Under the pieces are notes generated by a model. It was not told where the DNA came from. It searched no databases and worked only from the letters and a program-made list of their open reading frames with translations. A stretch of 55,213 nt of DNA, taken from positions 1 through 55,213 of the forward strand of contig NZ_PYWI01000027.1 in NCBI RefSeq assembly GCF_003049575.1, given 5' to 3'. This document shows positions 20,713 through 27,597 of the stretch, piece after piece (within the stretch, counting starts at the first letter, position 1; every line of letters begins with the position of its first letter). The DNA is from Lysinibacillus parviboronicapiens. Lineage in GTDB: Bacteria > Bacillota > Bacilli > Bacillales_A > Planococcaceae. The position numbers and the translations under genes were made by a program.

Positions 20713-20750
20713 AAAAAAAGCGTCTCAGGAGTACTTCTGAGACGCTTTTT
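20713..20750 (+). terminator. Rho-independent terminator of the tRNA cluster
   Basis: Stem AAAAAGCGTCTCAG / CTGAGACGCTTTTT with an eight-base loop, eight bases after tRNA-Glu. The A-rich 5' arm makes it possibly bidirectional. Confidence 0.93.
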
Positions 20751-20918
20751 CTATGAAAATACAGCGTATGTTGTCAACTAAGTATGACCATCATCTGTTG
20801 CGAAGCTGGCTCGACAAATAAAAATGACAATCAGATTACTTCATTTTTTGTTATGCTATTAGGCAAACATTATGGCATACTTAGAATAAAATGCACTTGC
20901 TTGGGAGGTTAACTTTCG

Positions 20919-21170
20919 TTGAGTTCATTAACAAAAGCCGCTTTAATTTGTGGGAGTGGCTCGATGATTATTCTTGTATCAATCCTCATTAATTTGCCAT
21001 TTGTTGTACAAATATTTTTATTGCTCACTGGTCTAGTTATAAGCATATATGGCGTATTTTTACTTGCAAAAATGGTTGTCCATCCACCTGAGAAACTGGC
21101 AAAAGATTCTATCGAACAACCAACTGGGCCAGCACCTAAAAAGAAAAAAGGGCCAACATCCACACGATAA
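20919..21170 (+). CDS. Small two-helix membrane protein, unknown function
   Basis: I do not recognise this protein. It has 83 residues with a small polar start, two hydrophobic stretches (about 6-26 and 29-52) separated by a short turn, then a hydrophilic tail rich in proline and lysine ending PKKKKGPTSTR, which should be cytoplasmic. The start would be TTG 20919 with TGGGAGG ten bases upstream. A strong plus-strand terminator follows 37 bases after the stop, which supports real plus-strand transcription. It lies downstream of the tRNA cluster and faces yabR tail to tail. An opposing frame at 20909-21163 lacks such signals. No promoter was identified with confidence. Existence is likely but not certain. 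Confidence 0.62.
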   Translation: MSSLTKAALICGSGSMIILVSILINLPFVVQIFLLLTGLVISIYGVFLLAKMVVHPPEKLAKDSIEQPTGPAPKKKKGPTSTR

Positions 21171-21207
21171 AGTGTCGTACAACGGCAACATAATATGTAC
21201 TACAAGT

Positions 21208-21251
21208 CACGTAACTTCAATTTATAAGTAAATTGAATTACGTGTTTTTTT
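21208..21251 (+). terminator. Rho-independent terminator of the small membrane protein gene
   Basis: Plus-strand stem CACGTAACTTCAATTTA / TAAATTGAATTACGTG with one bulged C and a four-base loop, followed by eight T. The U-run is only on the plus strand. Confidence 0.9.
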
Positions 21252-21318
21252 ATCGTGCCTTAAAAAGCTCATGTTCACGAGTCAACAACCCGTCAGCTAC
21301 TTTTTGAAAAACCAAAAC

Positions 21319-21359
21319 AAAAAGGGATCAGCCTTTGTCCTAAACAAAAACCAATCCCC
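21319..21359 (-). terminator. Probable terminator of yabR
   Basis: Minus-strand stem GGGATTGG / CTGATCCC (eight pairs, two of them G-U) with a long loop, followed by TTTTTG. It is weaker than the other terminators here but correctly placed after yabR. Confidence 0.6.
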
Positions 21360-21403
21360 ACAGTATCTAATACACTTTTTCTACGATTAAAACAGTCAGC
21401 AAA

Positions 21404-21832
21404 CTACCCTCGTCTAGCTCCGCGACCACCGCGTTTTGACTCTGTTGCACGTTTTAGTGTTGTTAATCGCTCATCACTATCTTTTAAGAAACGTGCCATT
21501 TTTTGCTCAAAGTTTTCTTTTGGCTGGTGGCGTTCGTTACGATCGTTAGAGCGATTGTCACGACGTGGACGTTGAGGACGCTCAGGTCTCTCAACTTGAG
21601 GCTTTGCTTTACGGATTGAAAGACCAATCTTTCCATCCGCTTCAACATTCATCACTTTTACTTCAACTTCATCTCCAACTTTTAGATGCTCATTGATATC
21701 TTTTACATAATTATCAGCAACTTCACTGATGTGTACTAAGCCTGTTTTGCCATCTGGCAGCTCAACGAATGCTCCAAAATTTGTAATTCCTGTTACTTTA
21801 CCTTGTACCTTGCTGCCTACTTCAATTGACAT
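21404..21832 (-). CDS. yabR: S1-domain RNA-binding protein YabR
   Basis: Putative RNA-binding general protein, function unknown. The 142-residue product has a single S1 OB-fold (about 1-75: GSKVQGKVTGITNFGAFVEL, GLVHISEVA, VKVMNV, GLSIRKA), then an arginine-rich low-complexity linker and a short helical and basic C-terminal end. It resembles the S1 unit of polynucleotide phosphorylase and ribosomal protein S1. Start is ATG 21832 with AAGGAGGAG upstream and eight T before the start codon. It has its own sigma-A promoter (21925-21952), so it need not rely on divIC read-through. Confidence 0.9.
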   Translation of the reverse strand: MSIEVGSKVQGKVTGITNFGAFVELPDGKTGLVHISEVADNYVKDINEHLKVGDEVEVKVMNVEADGKIGLSIRKAKPQVERPERPQRPRRDNRSNDRNERHQPKENFEQKMARFLKDSDERLTTLKRATESKRGGRGARRG

Positions 21833-21924
21833 AAAAAAAATGCTCCTCCTTAAAAATTAAGCGACTCTTTTGAGCCATGTAATCAATTTAATCAAACTTT
21901 TTACTGCAATAAGTTTCTCTTTTC

Positions 21925-21952
21925 ATTATATATGACTAAAAAAGAGTGTCAA
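21925..21952 (-). promoter_or_regulatory. Sigma-A promoter of yabR
   Basis: On the minus strand TTGACA (21947-21952), 16-base spacer, TATAAT (21925-21930). Both boxes are consensus. It lies about 95 bases upstream of yabR. Confidence 0.85.
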
Positions 21953-21966
21953 CAATACATAGCTTT

Positions 21967-22371
21967 TCAGTCGTCTTTTTTATCTTCCTCTTCTGGAATA
22001 ACGAAATTAATTTCGCCGTCCTTAGTTAAGAAATATTCTTTGCGCAAAATCTTTGCAATGTATTCATCATCTTCTAATTGTTTAATTTTAAGATTTAATA
22101 TCTCTTGTTCTTCTTTTAATTCTGTTAAATGCTGTTCTACTTCTACCTTTTTCTTCTCTTTTGCCTCTAACGTCTCGGATTGATTCGAAAGTATATTTAA
22201 GAGAAAAGCAATAATGACGACTGGCGCAATCGCAAAAAAGACAATACGGCGCAATTTTCGTTTCCGTGATTGTGCTTTGCGATTTATAGCTTTATCCGTG
22301 TTACGGACATAGTCATTATCAAGCTTCGTATAGTTTTGCTGTTCCTCTTTTGATGAATGACGTTTAGTCAT
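21967..22371 (-). CDS. divIC: Cell division protein DivIC (FtsB/DivIC family)
   Basis: Bitopic membrane protein of the divisome that forms a complex with DivIB and FtsL. The 134-residue product has a basic cytoplasmic N terminus, one membrane helix (about 43-62), an extracytoplasmic coiled coil (about 66-102) and the short conserved block AKILRKEYFLTKDGEINF, ending in an acidic tail. Start is ATG 22371 with GGAGG seven bases upstream. It lies 16 bases after yabQ on the same strand, as in B. subtilis, and so may be co-transcribed with the sporulation genes as well as from an internal promoter that I could not define. Confidence 0.95.
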   Translation of the reverse strand: MTKRHSSKEEQQNYTKLDNDYVRNTDKAINRKAQSRKRKLRRIVFFAIAPVVIIAFLLNILSNQSETLEAKEKKKVEVEQHLTELKEEQEILNLKIKQLEDDEYIAKILRKEYFLTKDGEINFVIPEEEDKKDD

Positions 22372-22387
22372 GCCCGCACCTCCGAAG

Positions 22388-22879
22388 TTATTGTTGTCTT
22401 TTATTATACTTGATATATCGAAATTTTTTTAATAAAGTGTAGGACAAATACGAATAAATTTTGACAAAAGGTCTTATGACAAACGCAGCAATATTGATAA
22501 GTAGCTGCAGAATTTGTCGAATAAAGGCTATTATTAATCGGATAATGAACCACAAGGGTCTCCATGTTATATTCACCAAAATGCGGGCAACGAAACGTAA
22601 AAACGTTTGAAAAATTGTTTGATATAAAAAAATACCTGCAATTTGCGCTAGCGGGTCATAAGCCCGCCATGCGCCATCTTTTAGCCAAAATAATAAATAA
22701 TATGTCAGTGCCCCAAGTAGAATCCACGTTAGTAACTCGAATAACATCATCCACTTTCGAAGGCTTGACCTTTTTGGAGTTGAAAAAACAATTAGCCTCA
22801 CGCTATCAATAATAAATCCAACTGCTATACCGCTCACTACCATGACTAATAGCTGAACAAATTGCTCGCTAACAATCAT
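22388..22879 (-). CDS. yabQ: Spore cortex protein YabQ
   Basis: Membrane protein of the mother cell needed for cortex formation in B. subtilis; the mechanism is unknown. The 163-residue product is very hydrophobic with about four or five membrane helices (near 8-27, 40-65, 80-100 and 105-140) and a basic C-terminal end. Its ATG overlaps the yabP stop in an ATGA, so the two are translationally coupled. The family is recognised mainly by the arrangement and the N-terminal block around GIAVGFIIDSVR, together with the yabP-yabQ-divIC order. Confidence 0.88.
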   Translation of the reverse strand: MIVSEQFVQLLVMVVSGIAVGFIIDSVRLIVFSTPKRSSLRKWMMLFELLTWILLGALTYYLLFWLKDGAWRAYDPLAQIAGIFLYQTIFQTFLRFVARILVNITWRPLWFIIRLIIAFIRQILQLLINIAAFVIRPFVKIYSYLSYTLLKKFRYIKYNKRQQ

Positions 22880-23175
22880 CCAAATAACTTATGAAGGAAA
22901 CCTTTCGAGAAGCCACTTTCCTCCTCGTCATACTGTAAAGTTTTTACAGTTCCTTCAAGTGTTAATAACCCTTTGTCTACATCTAAATGAACGATATGCA
23001 GTTCTTCTCCACGAATTAACAAATGCCCTTGGGACGTCTTGATGAAAAACTCTTCCTGATCAAAGCGTTCAATTGATTTTACAGAAGTCATGTCCATTCT
23101 TTTACGATTACGAATCGTTAAAATATGCTCACCAGATGGAATTGTGTAACGATTACTTTCTTGATGTAGCGTCAT
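22876..23175 (-). CDS. yabP: Sporulation protein YabP
   Basis: Small soluble protein expressed in the mother cell and required for cortex formation in B. subtilis. The 99-residue product is mostly beta-strand, with the YabP/YqfC family pattern (RKRMDMTSVKSIERFDQEEF, followed by GHLLIRGEELHI and GLLTLEGTVKTLQY). Start is ATG 23175 with AAAGGAGG upstream. A sigma-E-like promoter lies 35-64 bases upstream. YabP and YabQ overlap by four bases. YqfC-family paralogues would differ in context. Confidence 0.9.
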   Translation of the reverse strand: MTLHQESNRYTIPSGEHILTIRNRKRMDMTSVKSIERFDQEEFFIKTSQGHLLIRGEELHIVHLDVDKGLLTLEGTVKTLQYDEEESGFSKGFLHKLFG

Positions 23176-23209
23176 TTTTTTCCTCCTTTAGTCGTCCTAG
23201 CTTCTGTTC

Positions 23210-23239
23210 AATTTATGCGGACAACCTAAAAAGCATGAC
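23210..23239 (-). promoter_or_regulatory. Sigma-E-like promoter of yabP
   Basis: On the minus strand GTCATGCT (23232-23239), 14-base spacer, CATAAATT (23210-23217). It matches the mother-cell sigma-E pattern (GKCATATT, CATACAAT) in six of eight positions at each box. The -35 box falls within the 3' arm of the rqcP terminator. Confidence 0.6.
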
Positions 23240-23261
23240 AACTTTATCAAAGTTGCCATAC
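23228..23261 (-). terminator. Rho-independent terminator of the mazG-rqcP transcript
   Basis: Minus-strand stem GTATGGCAACTTT / AAAGTTGTCATGC with a GAT loop, followed by TTTTT. The two imperfect pairs are G-U wobbles only in the minus-strand RNA, which fixes the orientation. Confidence 0.82.
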
Positions 23262-23319
23262 TTTTAATAAATTACGTCCCCTATATTGAGAGATTTAACA
23301 GACTAAAGTTAAGAAAAAT

Positions 23320-23610
23320 TCAATCCTCATCGTCGATAAACTCAGGCTCAACCTTTTCAAGTCGCTCTTCTTTTAAAATTGTAAACATCTTTGCAGCATC
23401 TTCTTTTTTCACAGTATCACGTAATTCTTCTACACGCGCAGTCACAATTTTTTGCCCAAAGCGGATGGCTAACTCATCACCAGCTTTTACGCTACTACTC
23501 GCTTTTGCTACCTTACTATTAATTGTAATTCGGCCTTGATCGGCCACCTCTTTTGCTAAAGTACGTCTTTTAATTAATCGTGAAACCTTTAAAAATTTAT
23601 CTAATCGCAT
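23320..23610 (-). CDS. rqcP: S4-domain protein RqcP (Hsp15 family)
   Basis: Ribosome quality control factor that acts with RqcH on stalled 50S subunits during C-terminal alanine tailing in B. subtilis. The 96-residue protein has the N-terminal S4 RNA-binding domain (MRLDKFLKVSRLIKRRTLA through GDELAIRF, about 1-60) and an acidic C-terminal tail. Start is ATG 23610 with AAAGGA upstream, three bases after the mazG stop, so the two are probably coupled. A terminator follows. The name rests on the position between mazG and yabP together with the S4 match. Confidence 0.9.
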   Translation of the reverse strand: MRLDKFLKVSRLIKRRTLAKEVADQGRITINSKVAKASSSVKAGDELAIRFGQKIVTARVEELRDTVKKEDAAKMFTILKEERLEKVEPEFIDDED

Positions 23611-23613
23611 TTT

Positions 23614-25074
23614 TTACTTCCTTTCTAGCTGTTTCGCTTCATCCCAAAAAGCGTCTAATTGTTCTAACGTATATTCTGTAAATGGCTTGCCACTTGCTTT
23701 CACCTTTTCCTCTACATACCCAAAGCGTCTTGCAAACTTCTCATTAGCATGTAGCATGGCTTCCTCCGGTGACAACTTATAAAAACGTGCTAAGTTAACA
23801 AGTGTAAACAAAACATCCCCAAACTCATCGAGACGTGTTGTATTAGAACCTTTCGTCACCTCTATGCGGAATTCCTGCCATTCCTCTGCAAACTTGTCCC
23901 AAGCACCGTTCACATCAGGCCAATCGAAGCCAACTTTAGCTGCCCGTTTTTGATAATTATAAGCAGTTTGTAGTGACGATGATGCACGATATTCCTCATC
24001 CAACAAAGGCTTCTCCCTAATTCCTTTTTCTTCAGCTTTAATAGCCTCCCAATTTGCAATGACACCTTCTGCATTCTCTATTGAGACATCTCCAAAGACA
24101 TGTGGATGGCGACGAATCATTTTTTCACTGATTGAAGCTAAAACATCTTCTAGTGAGAAATACCCTTGGTCTTCTCCTATTTGAGCATGTAAAAATACTT
24201 GTAATAATACATCCCCAAGCTCTTCAATCATCGCAAAGTCATCTTCGGCATCTACAGCAGCCAAATATTCATGTGCTTCTTCAAGTAGATATTTTTTTAG
24301 TGACTCATGTGTTTGCTGTTGATCCCATGGACAGCCATCTGGCCCGCGTAAAGTGGCAATAATTTCGCGGAAGGTTGTCCAGTCTCGCAACGCTTCCTCC
24401 TGCGATTTCACCGGTGGTACATAGACCGTTGTTAAATTATTGACCTCAACACTTTGATCGAGCTCATAAAGCGGGACTGTCACTAACTTTTCTTGCGAAG
24501 AACCTGCAGCGGTAACAACAGTTACTGGATATTCGTCATCATACTTCTCCATCAATGTCAACTTCACTTCAGAAGCGCTGAATGTATCATATACTTGTGC
24601 TATTAAAACATGCTGGCGCATATTGATATCATTCATGGAAAAACTAGTACCATCAAGTAACTGAAAGCCCTCAATCGGGTCAATTTTTAATGCACCGAAA
24701 ATTGGATCCAGAAAGCTTTGTCCGCCTTCAATGACTAAATTTACCTTTCCCTCATCAGCTGCAGCAATTAGAAGCTGCACCGTTTGCTCTGCCACAAGTG
24801 GATGTCCCGGTACAGCATACATCACGTCCGCAATGACAGTTGCTTCGATAAGCTTTTCTGCAATTTCCTCATATACAGGTTGGAATGTACCATGTTTTTC
24901 ATATACTGTGTCAAAGCTTGCAAATTGCAAGCCTTCCTCAGATAATGCATTTAGTACTGGATGATCGACTGTACGAACGAATAATTGTGTTGCAGCCTTC
25001 AATTTTTTATAAACGCCCATTTGTAATTGCTCAAAGTCACCAGCCCCAAGGCCAATTACTGTTAATGTATGCAA
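23614..25074 (-). CDS. mazG: Tetrapyrrole methylase-like/MazG nucleotide pyrophosphohydrolase fusion (YabN)
   Basis: Bifunctional-looking protein. The N-terminal part (about 1-215) has the tetrapyrrole/RsmI-type methyltransferase fold (TVIGLGAGD, YAVPGHPLVAEQ). The C-terminal part is a MazG NTP pyrophosphohydrolase with GPDGCPWDQQQTHESLKKYL, then EEAHEYL and EELGDVLLQV, which carry the metal-binding acidic residues. This house-cleaning enzyme probably hydrolyses unusual NTPs; the methylase half has no proven role. I choose TTG 25074, with AGGTGG five bases upstream and the N terminus starting at the first strand. GTG 25083 directly after the spoVB stop is the alternative and adds three residues. 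Confidence 0.92.
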   Translation of the reverse strand: MHTLTVIGLGAGDFEQLQMGVYKKLKAATQLFVRTVDHPVLNALSEEGLQFASFDTVYEKHGTFQPVYEEIAEKLIEATVIADVMYAVPGHPLVAEQTVQLLIAAADEGKVNLVIEGGQSFLDPIFGALKIDPIEGFQLLDGTSFSMNDINMRQHVLIAQVYDTFSASEVKLTLMEKYDDEYPVTVVTAAGSSQEKLVTVPLYELDQSVEVNNLTTVYVPPVKSQEEALRDWTTFREIIATLRGPDGCPWDQQQTHESLKKYLLEEAHEYLAAVDAEDDFAMIEELGDVLLQVFLHAQIGEDQGYFSLEDVLASISEKMIRRHPHVFGDVSIENAEGVIANWEAIKAEEKGIREKPLLDEEYRASSSLQTAYNYQKRAAKVGFDWPDVNGAWDKFAEEWQEFRIEVTKGSNTTRLDEFGDVLFTLVNLARFYKLSPEEAMLHANEKFARRFGYVEEKVKASGKPFTEYTLEQLDAFWDEAKQLERK

Positions 25075-25083
25075 TAAATCCAC

Positions 25084-26703
25084 CTACTTCTTTCGATTTA
25101 ACCATAGTTGATATACAGCCATTCTTCTACCAAACGGCAATAAATACCACTCTTTTTCTGCAAGTACACGTAGCTTTGCTATGACTGTAATCATTACAAA
25201 CGCCCCTAAACAAACTGCACTAAGGCCTGCTACCATAGCGACAAAACGCGCCGATAAAAAACTGCTTAAAAGTGTTGGTACAAATTGTAGCCAGAGTACT
25301 ACTACCACAGTCATACTTAGCGATGCCCCGCTAACCTTTTTATAAAAATTTGCAGGTGCTAATTCAATACCCGTCATTTTCTTTAAGTAGAAAGCAAGGG
25401 CTAGCGCCGAAAATAACAGCCCGACATTATTAGCTATAGCTGCACCTAGTACACCAATCGAACCAACCGTCAACACATTCAACAATATCTTTATGATAAA
25501 ACCTATAAATAACAAAAGCGCCGGTTTTTTTAATTTTCCGTAGCCTTGCAAAATGGCAGTGAATGTTAAAATAATCGACAATGGAACAATTTGTAGCACA
25601 TATAACATTAGTACATCCGAAAGTGCATCTGTTTTAAAGAGCATCGTGTTAATATAGGGCATTACTAATATTAAGCCTAGAGATGCTGCCCAACCAAATA
25701 ATACAGATGATCTATAGGTTAATTGAATAAACGGGATAGCACTGCGCCCCTCTTGCTTTTTAGACATATGCGCAACGAGCGGTACAATGGCAAGGGATAA
25801 CGAAGAAGCAATGACAATACCTAACTGTACTAATGGTTGTCCACGATCATAGATACCCTTCGTTTCTTTTGCTAAAGTCTGGTCTACCCCATTGTCAATT
25901 AGTAGTGAATAAATGGTAAAGGAATCTACTAACTGATAACCCAGTAATAACAAGCTACTCATACTTACACTTAAACTTAGCAAAGTTACTTCTTTCACAA
26001 TTGGTAGGCTGGCTAATTGTTGTCGTTGCCTACCTTTAAATGATCCAAAGTGTTTTGTAAAGATATGTGCAAGCAGGATAAAACCAAAAAATTCTCCAAT
26101 GACCGTTCCGGTAATTGCCATTTGTCCGGCACCATAAAGCGACTTTGTCGTTGTCATAACAATGTATGTACCCGTCAAGATGGCACATACCCTTACAGTT
26201 TGCTCTAGTACTTGTGCATAAGCAATCGGCTCCATAATGCCTCTTGATTGAAAACCGCCCTTTAAAACAGCCAGAGCAGGCATGACAAGTACTATAAAGG
26301 AACCTGTACGCAGCAATGGTGCAAGTTTAGTATCACCCATCAAATTGGCTAGCATGTCCGCACCGACAAATAATACAGAAAAGAATAGGAACGACAGCAA
26401 TGTTAAATAGCGAAAAACAATACGCATAATGCCGCTTCTTTTCAAGTTTCTTTCTATAGGGTCGGCTATACAATCATTATCGGCAAGCATCTTAGAAATC
26501 GCTACTGCAAAACCACTCGATGTCCAAACAACAAAAATAGAGATAACTGGATATACCTGTTGGTAAATATAGAAGCCTTCATCACCAACTAGATTTTGAA
26601 AAGGTACACGATAGATTGCACTTAATACTTTTACAATCAAGGCCGCAATGGTTAATAGAGCAGCGCCTTTCATGTAACTTTTCATGCCAAAACGTTCCGA
26701 CAT
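25084..26703 (-). CDS. spoVB: Stage V sporulation protein B, lipid II flippase-like (MurJ/MOP superfamily)
   Basis: Polytopic membrane protein of the polysaccharide exporter/MOP flippase superfamily, required for spore cortex synthesis in B. subtilis, probably moving lipid-linked precursors in the mother cell. The 539-residue product has about 14 membrane helices and the family N-terminal pattern KGAALLTIAALIVKVLSAIYRVPFQNLVGDEGFYIYQQ. Start is ATG 26703 with AGAGGA upstream. It ends one base before the longer possible mazG start, so spoVB, mazG and rqcP likely form one transcript. YkvU and SpoVB-like paralogues exist; position after spoVT decides the name. Confidence 0.92.
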   Translation of the reverse strand: MSERFGMKSYMKGAALLTIAALIVKVLSAIYRVPFQNLVGDEGFYIYQQVYPVISIFVVWTSSGFAVAISKMLADNDCIADPIERNLKRSGIMRIVFRYLTLLSFLFFSVLFVGADMLANLMGDTKLAPLLRTGSFIVLVMPALAVLKGGFQSRGIMEPIAYAQVLEQTVRVCAILTGTYIVMTTTKSLYGAGQMAITGTVIGEFFGFILLAHIFTKHFGSFKGRQRQQLASLPIVKEVTLLSLSVSMSSLLLLGYQLVDSFTIYSLLIDNGVDQTLAKETKGIYDRGQPLVQLGIVIASSLSLAIVPLVAHMSKKQEGRSAIPFIQLTYRSSVLFGWAASLGLILVMPYINTMLFKTDALSDVLMLYVLQIVPLSIILTFTAILQGYGKLKKPALLLFIGFIIKILLNVLTVGSIGVLGAAIANNVGLLFSALALAFYLKKMTGIELAPANFYKKVSGASLSMTVVVVLWLQFVPTLLSSFLSARFVAMVAGLSAVCLGAFVMITVIAKLRVLAEKEWYLLPFGRRMAVYQLWLNRKK

Positions 26704-26808
26704 AATCTATCCTCTTTCCTTCTTTAACAATGCCAATAGTATAGCATAACTCAAAAGTTTGACGCGCCCGATTACGTCTCGATGATTGGCGCTTACAACT
26801 ATGTACGC

Positions 26809-26853
26809 AAAAAAAAGTTATTGTTTCGCCTAGAAGGTCATCACAATAACTTT
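26809..26853 (-). terminator. Rho-independent terminator of spoVT
   Basis: Minus-strand stem AAAGTTATTGT / ACAATAACTTT with an 18-base loop and eight T after it, shortly after the spoVT stop. Confidence 0.87.
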
Positions 26854-26866
26854 AAATATTTATTAA

Positions 26867-27400
26867 TTATTCCATTTGCTTCGCTAAGAAGTTTGCAGCT
26901 GTTTCCACAACTTTTACTTCTACTTCACCGACAAAATGGACTTTGGATAGAACAATGATACAACCAATCGGATCTCCATTGACCATAATTGGTGTTGCAC
27001 AATAAGATTTTACCTGCTCATATTGACCAGGAACAATCTCAATTGTTGTTTCCATTTTTTCAATCTTCGTTGAGCGTTCGTCCATAAAACCTTCCGCAAA
27101 AGATGTAATGCGACGATTAATATACTCTTTTTTACCGATACCGGAAACCGCAATCACTTCATCTCGATCTGTTACAAATGCTGGCGTGCCCAACGTTTCA
27201 TATAACGTTTCTACATATTCTCTCGCAAATTCCCCTAAATCATTAATCGGAGAATATTTTTTTAAAATGACTTCTCCTTCACGATCCGTGTAAATTTCTA
27301 ACGGGTCACCTTCCCGAATACGTAGCGTCCTACGAATTTCTTTTGGAATAACCACACGCCCTAAATCATCAATACGACGAACAATCCCTGTTGCTTTCAT
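26867..27400 (-). CDS. spoVT: Stage V sporulation protein T, forespore transcription regulator
   Basis: AbrB-family DNA-binding protein that tunes sigma-G-dependent genes in the forespore. The 177-residue product has an N-terminal swapped-hairpin domain (1-50: MKATGIVRRIDDLGRVVIPKE) and a C-terminal GAF-like domain (about 60-177). The N terminus is very similar to AbrB at 46188, but the GAF-like domain separates the two. Start is ATG 27400 with GAGG seven bases upstream. A near-perfect sigma-G promoter lies 44 bases upstream. It is a single-gene unit with terminators on both sides. Confidence 0.97.
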   Translation of the reverse strand: MKATGIVRRIDDLGRVVIPKEIRRTLRIREGDPLEIYTDREGEVILKKYSPINDLGEFAREYVETLYETLGTPAFVTDRDEVIAVSGIGKKEYINRRITSFAEGFMDERSTKIEKMETTIEIVPGQYEQVKSYCATPIMVNGDPIGCIIVLSKVHFVGEVEVKVVETAANFLAKQME

Positions 27401-27443
27401 CTCAATGCCTCGCTTTCGCTACAATCAAATTTGTATTCAACAA

Positions 27444-27474
27444 TAGTATGGATTTTAAATAAACAATCTATGCA
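27444..27474 (-). promoter_or_regulatory. Sigma-G promoter of spoVT
   Basis: On the minus strand TGCATA (27469-27474), 18-base spacer, CATACTA (27444-27450). Both elements and spacing match the forespore sigma-G consensus. Confidence 0.87.
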
Positions 27475-27550
27475 AAAACTGAAGAAAAAGGATTTCAAAG
27501 CCAACAATATTTTTCATACCAGTTATAAATGGCAATAGAATAACAAGAAA

Positions 27551-27590
27551 TAAATAAAAACTGGTCATTATCACCTATGATAATGACCAG
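27551..27590 (-). terminator. Rho-independent terminator of mfd
   Basis: Minus-strand perfect 13-bp stem CTGGTCATTATCA / TGATAATGACCAG with a four-base loop, followed by TTTTTATTTATTT. Confidence 0.95.
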
Positions 27591-27597
27591 CCTTTGT

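Noticed and set aside
20909..21163. Minus-strand frame opposite the small membrane protein
   Set aside because: No Shine-Dalgarno sequence or fitting terminator; the plus-strand frame has both and a sensible membrane-protein pattern.
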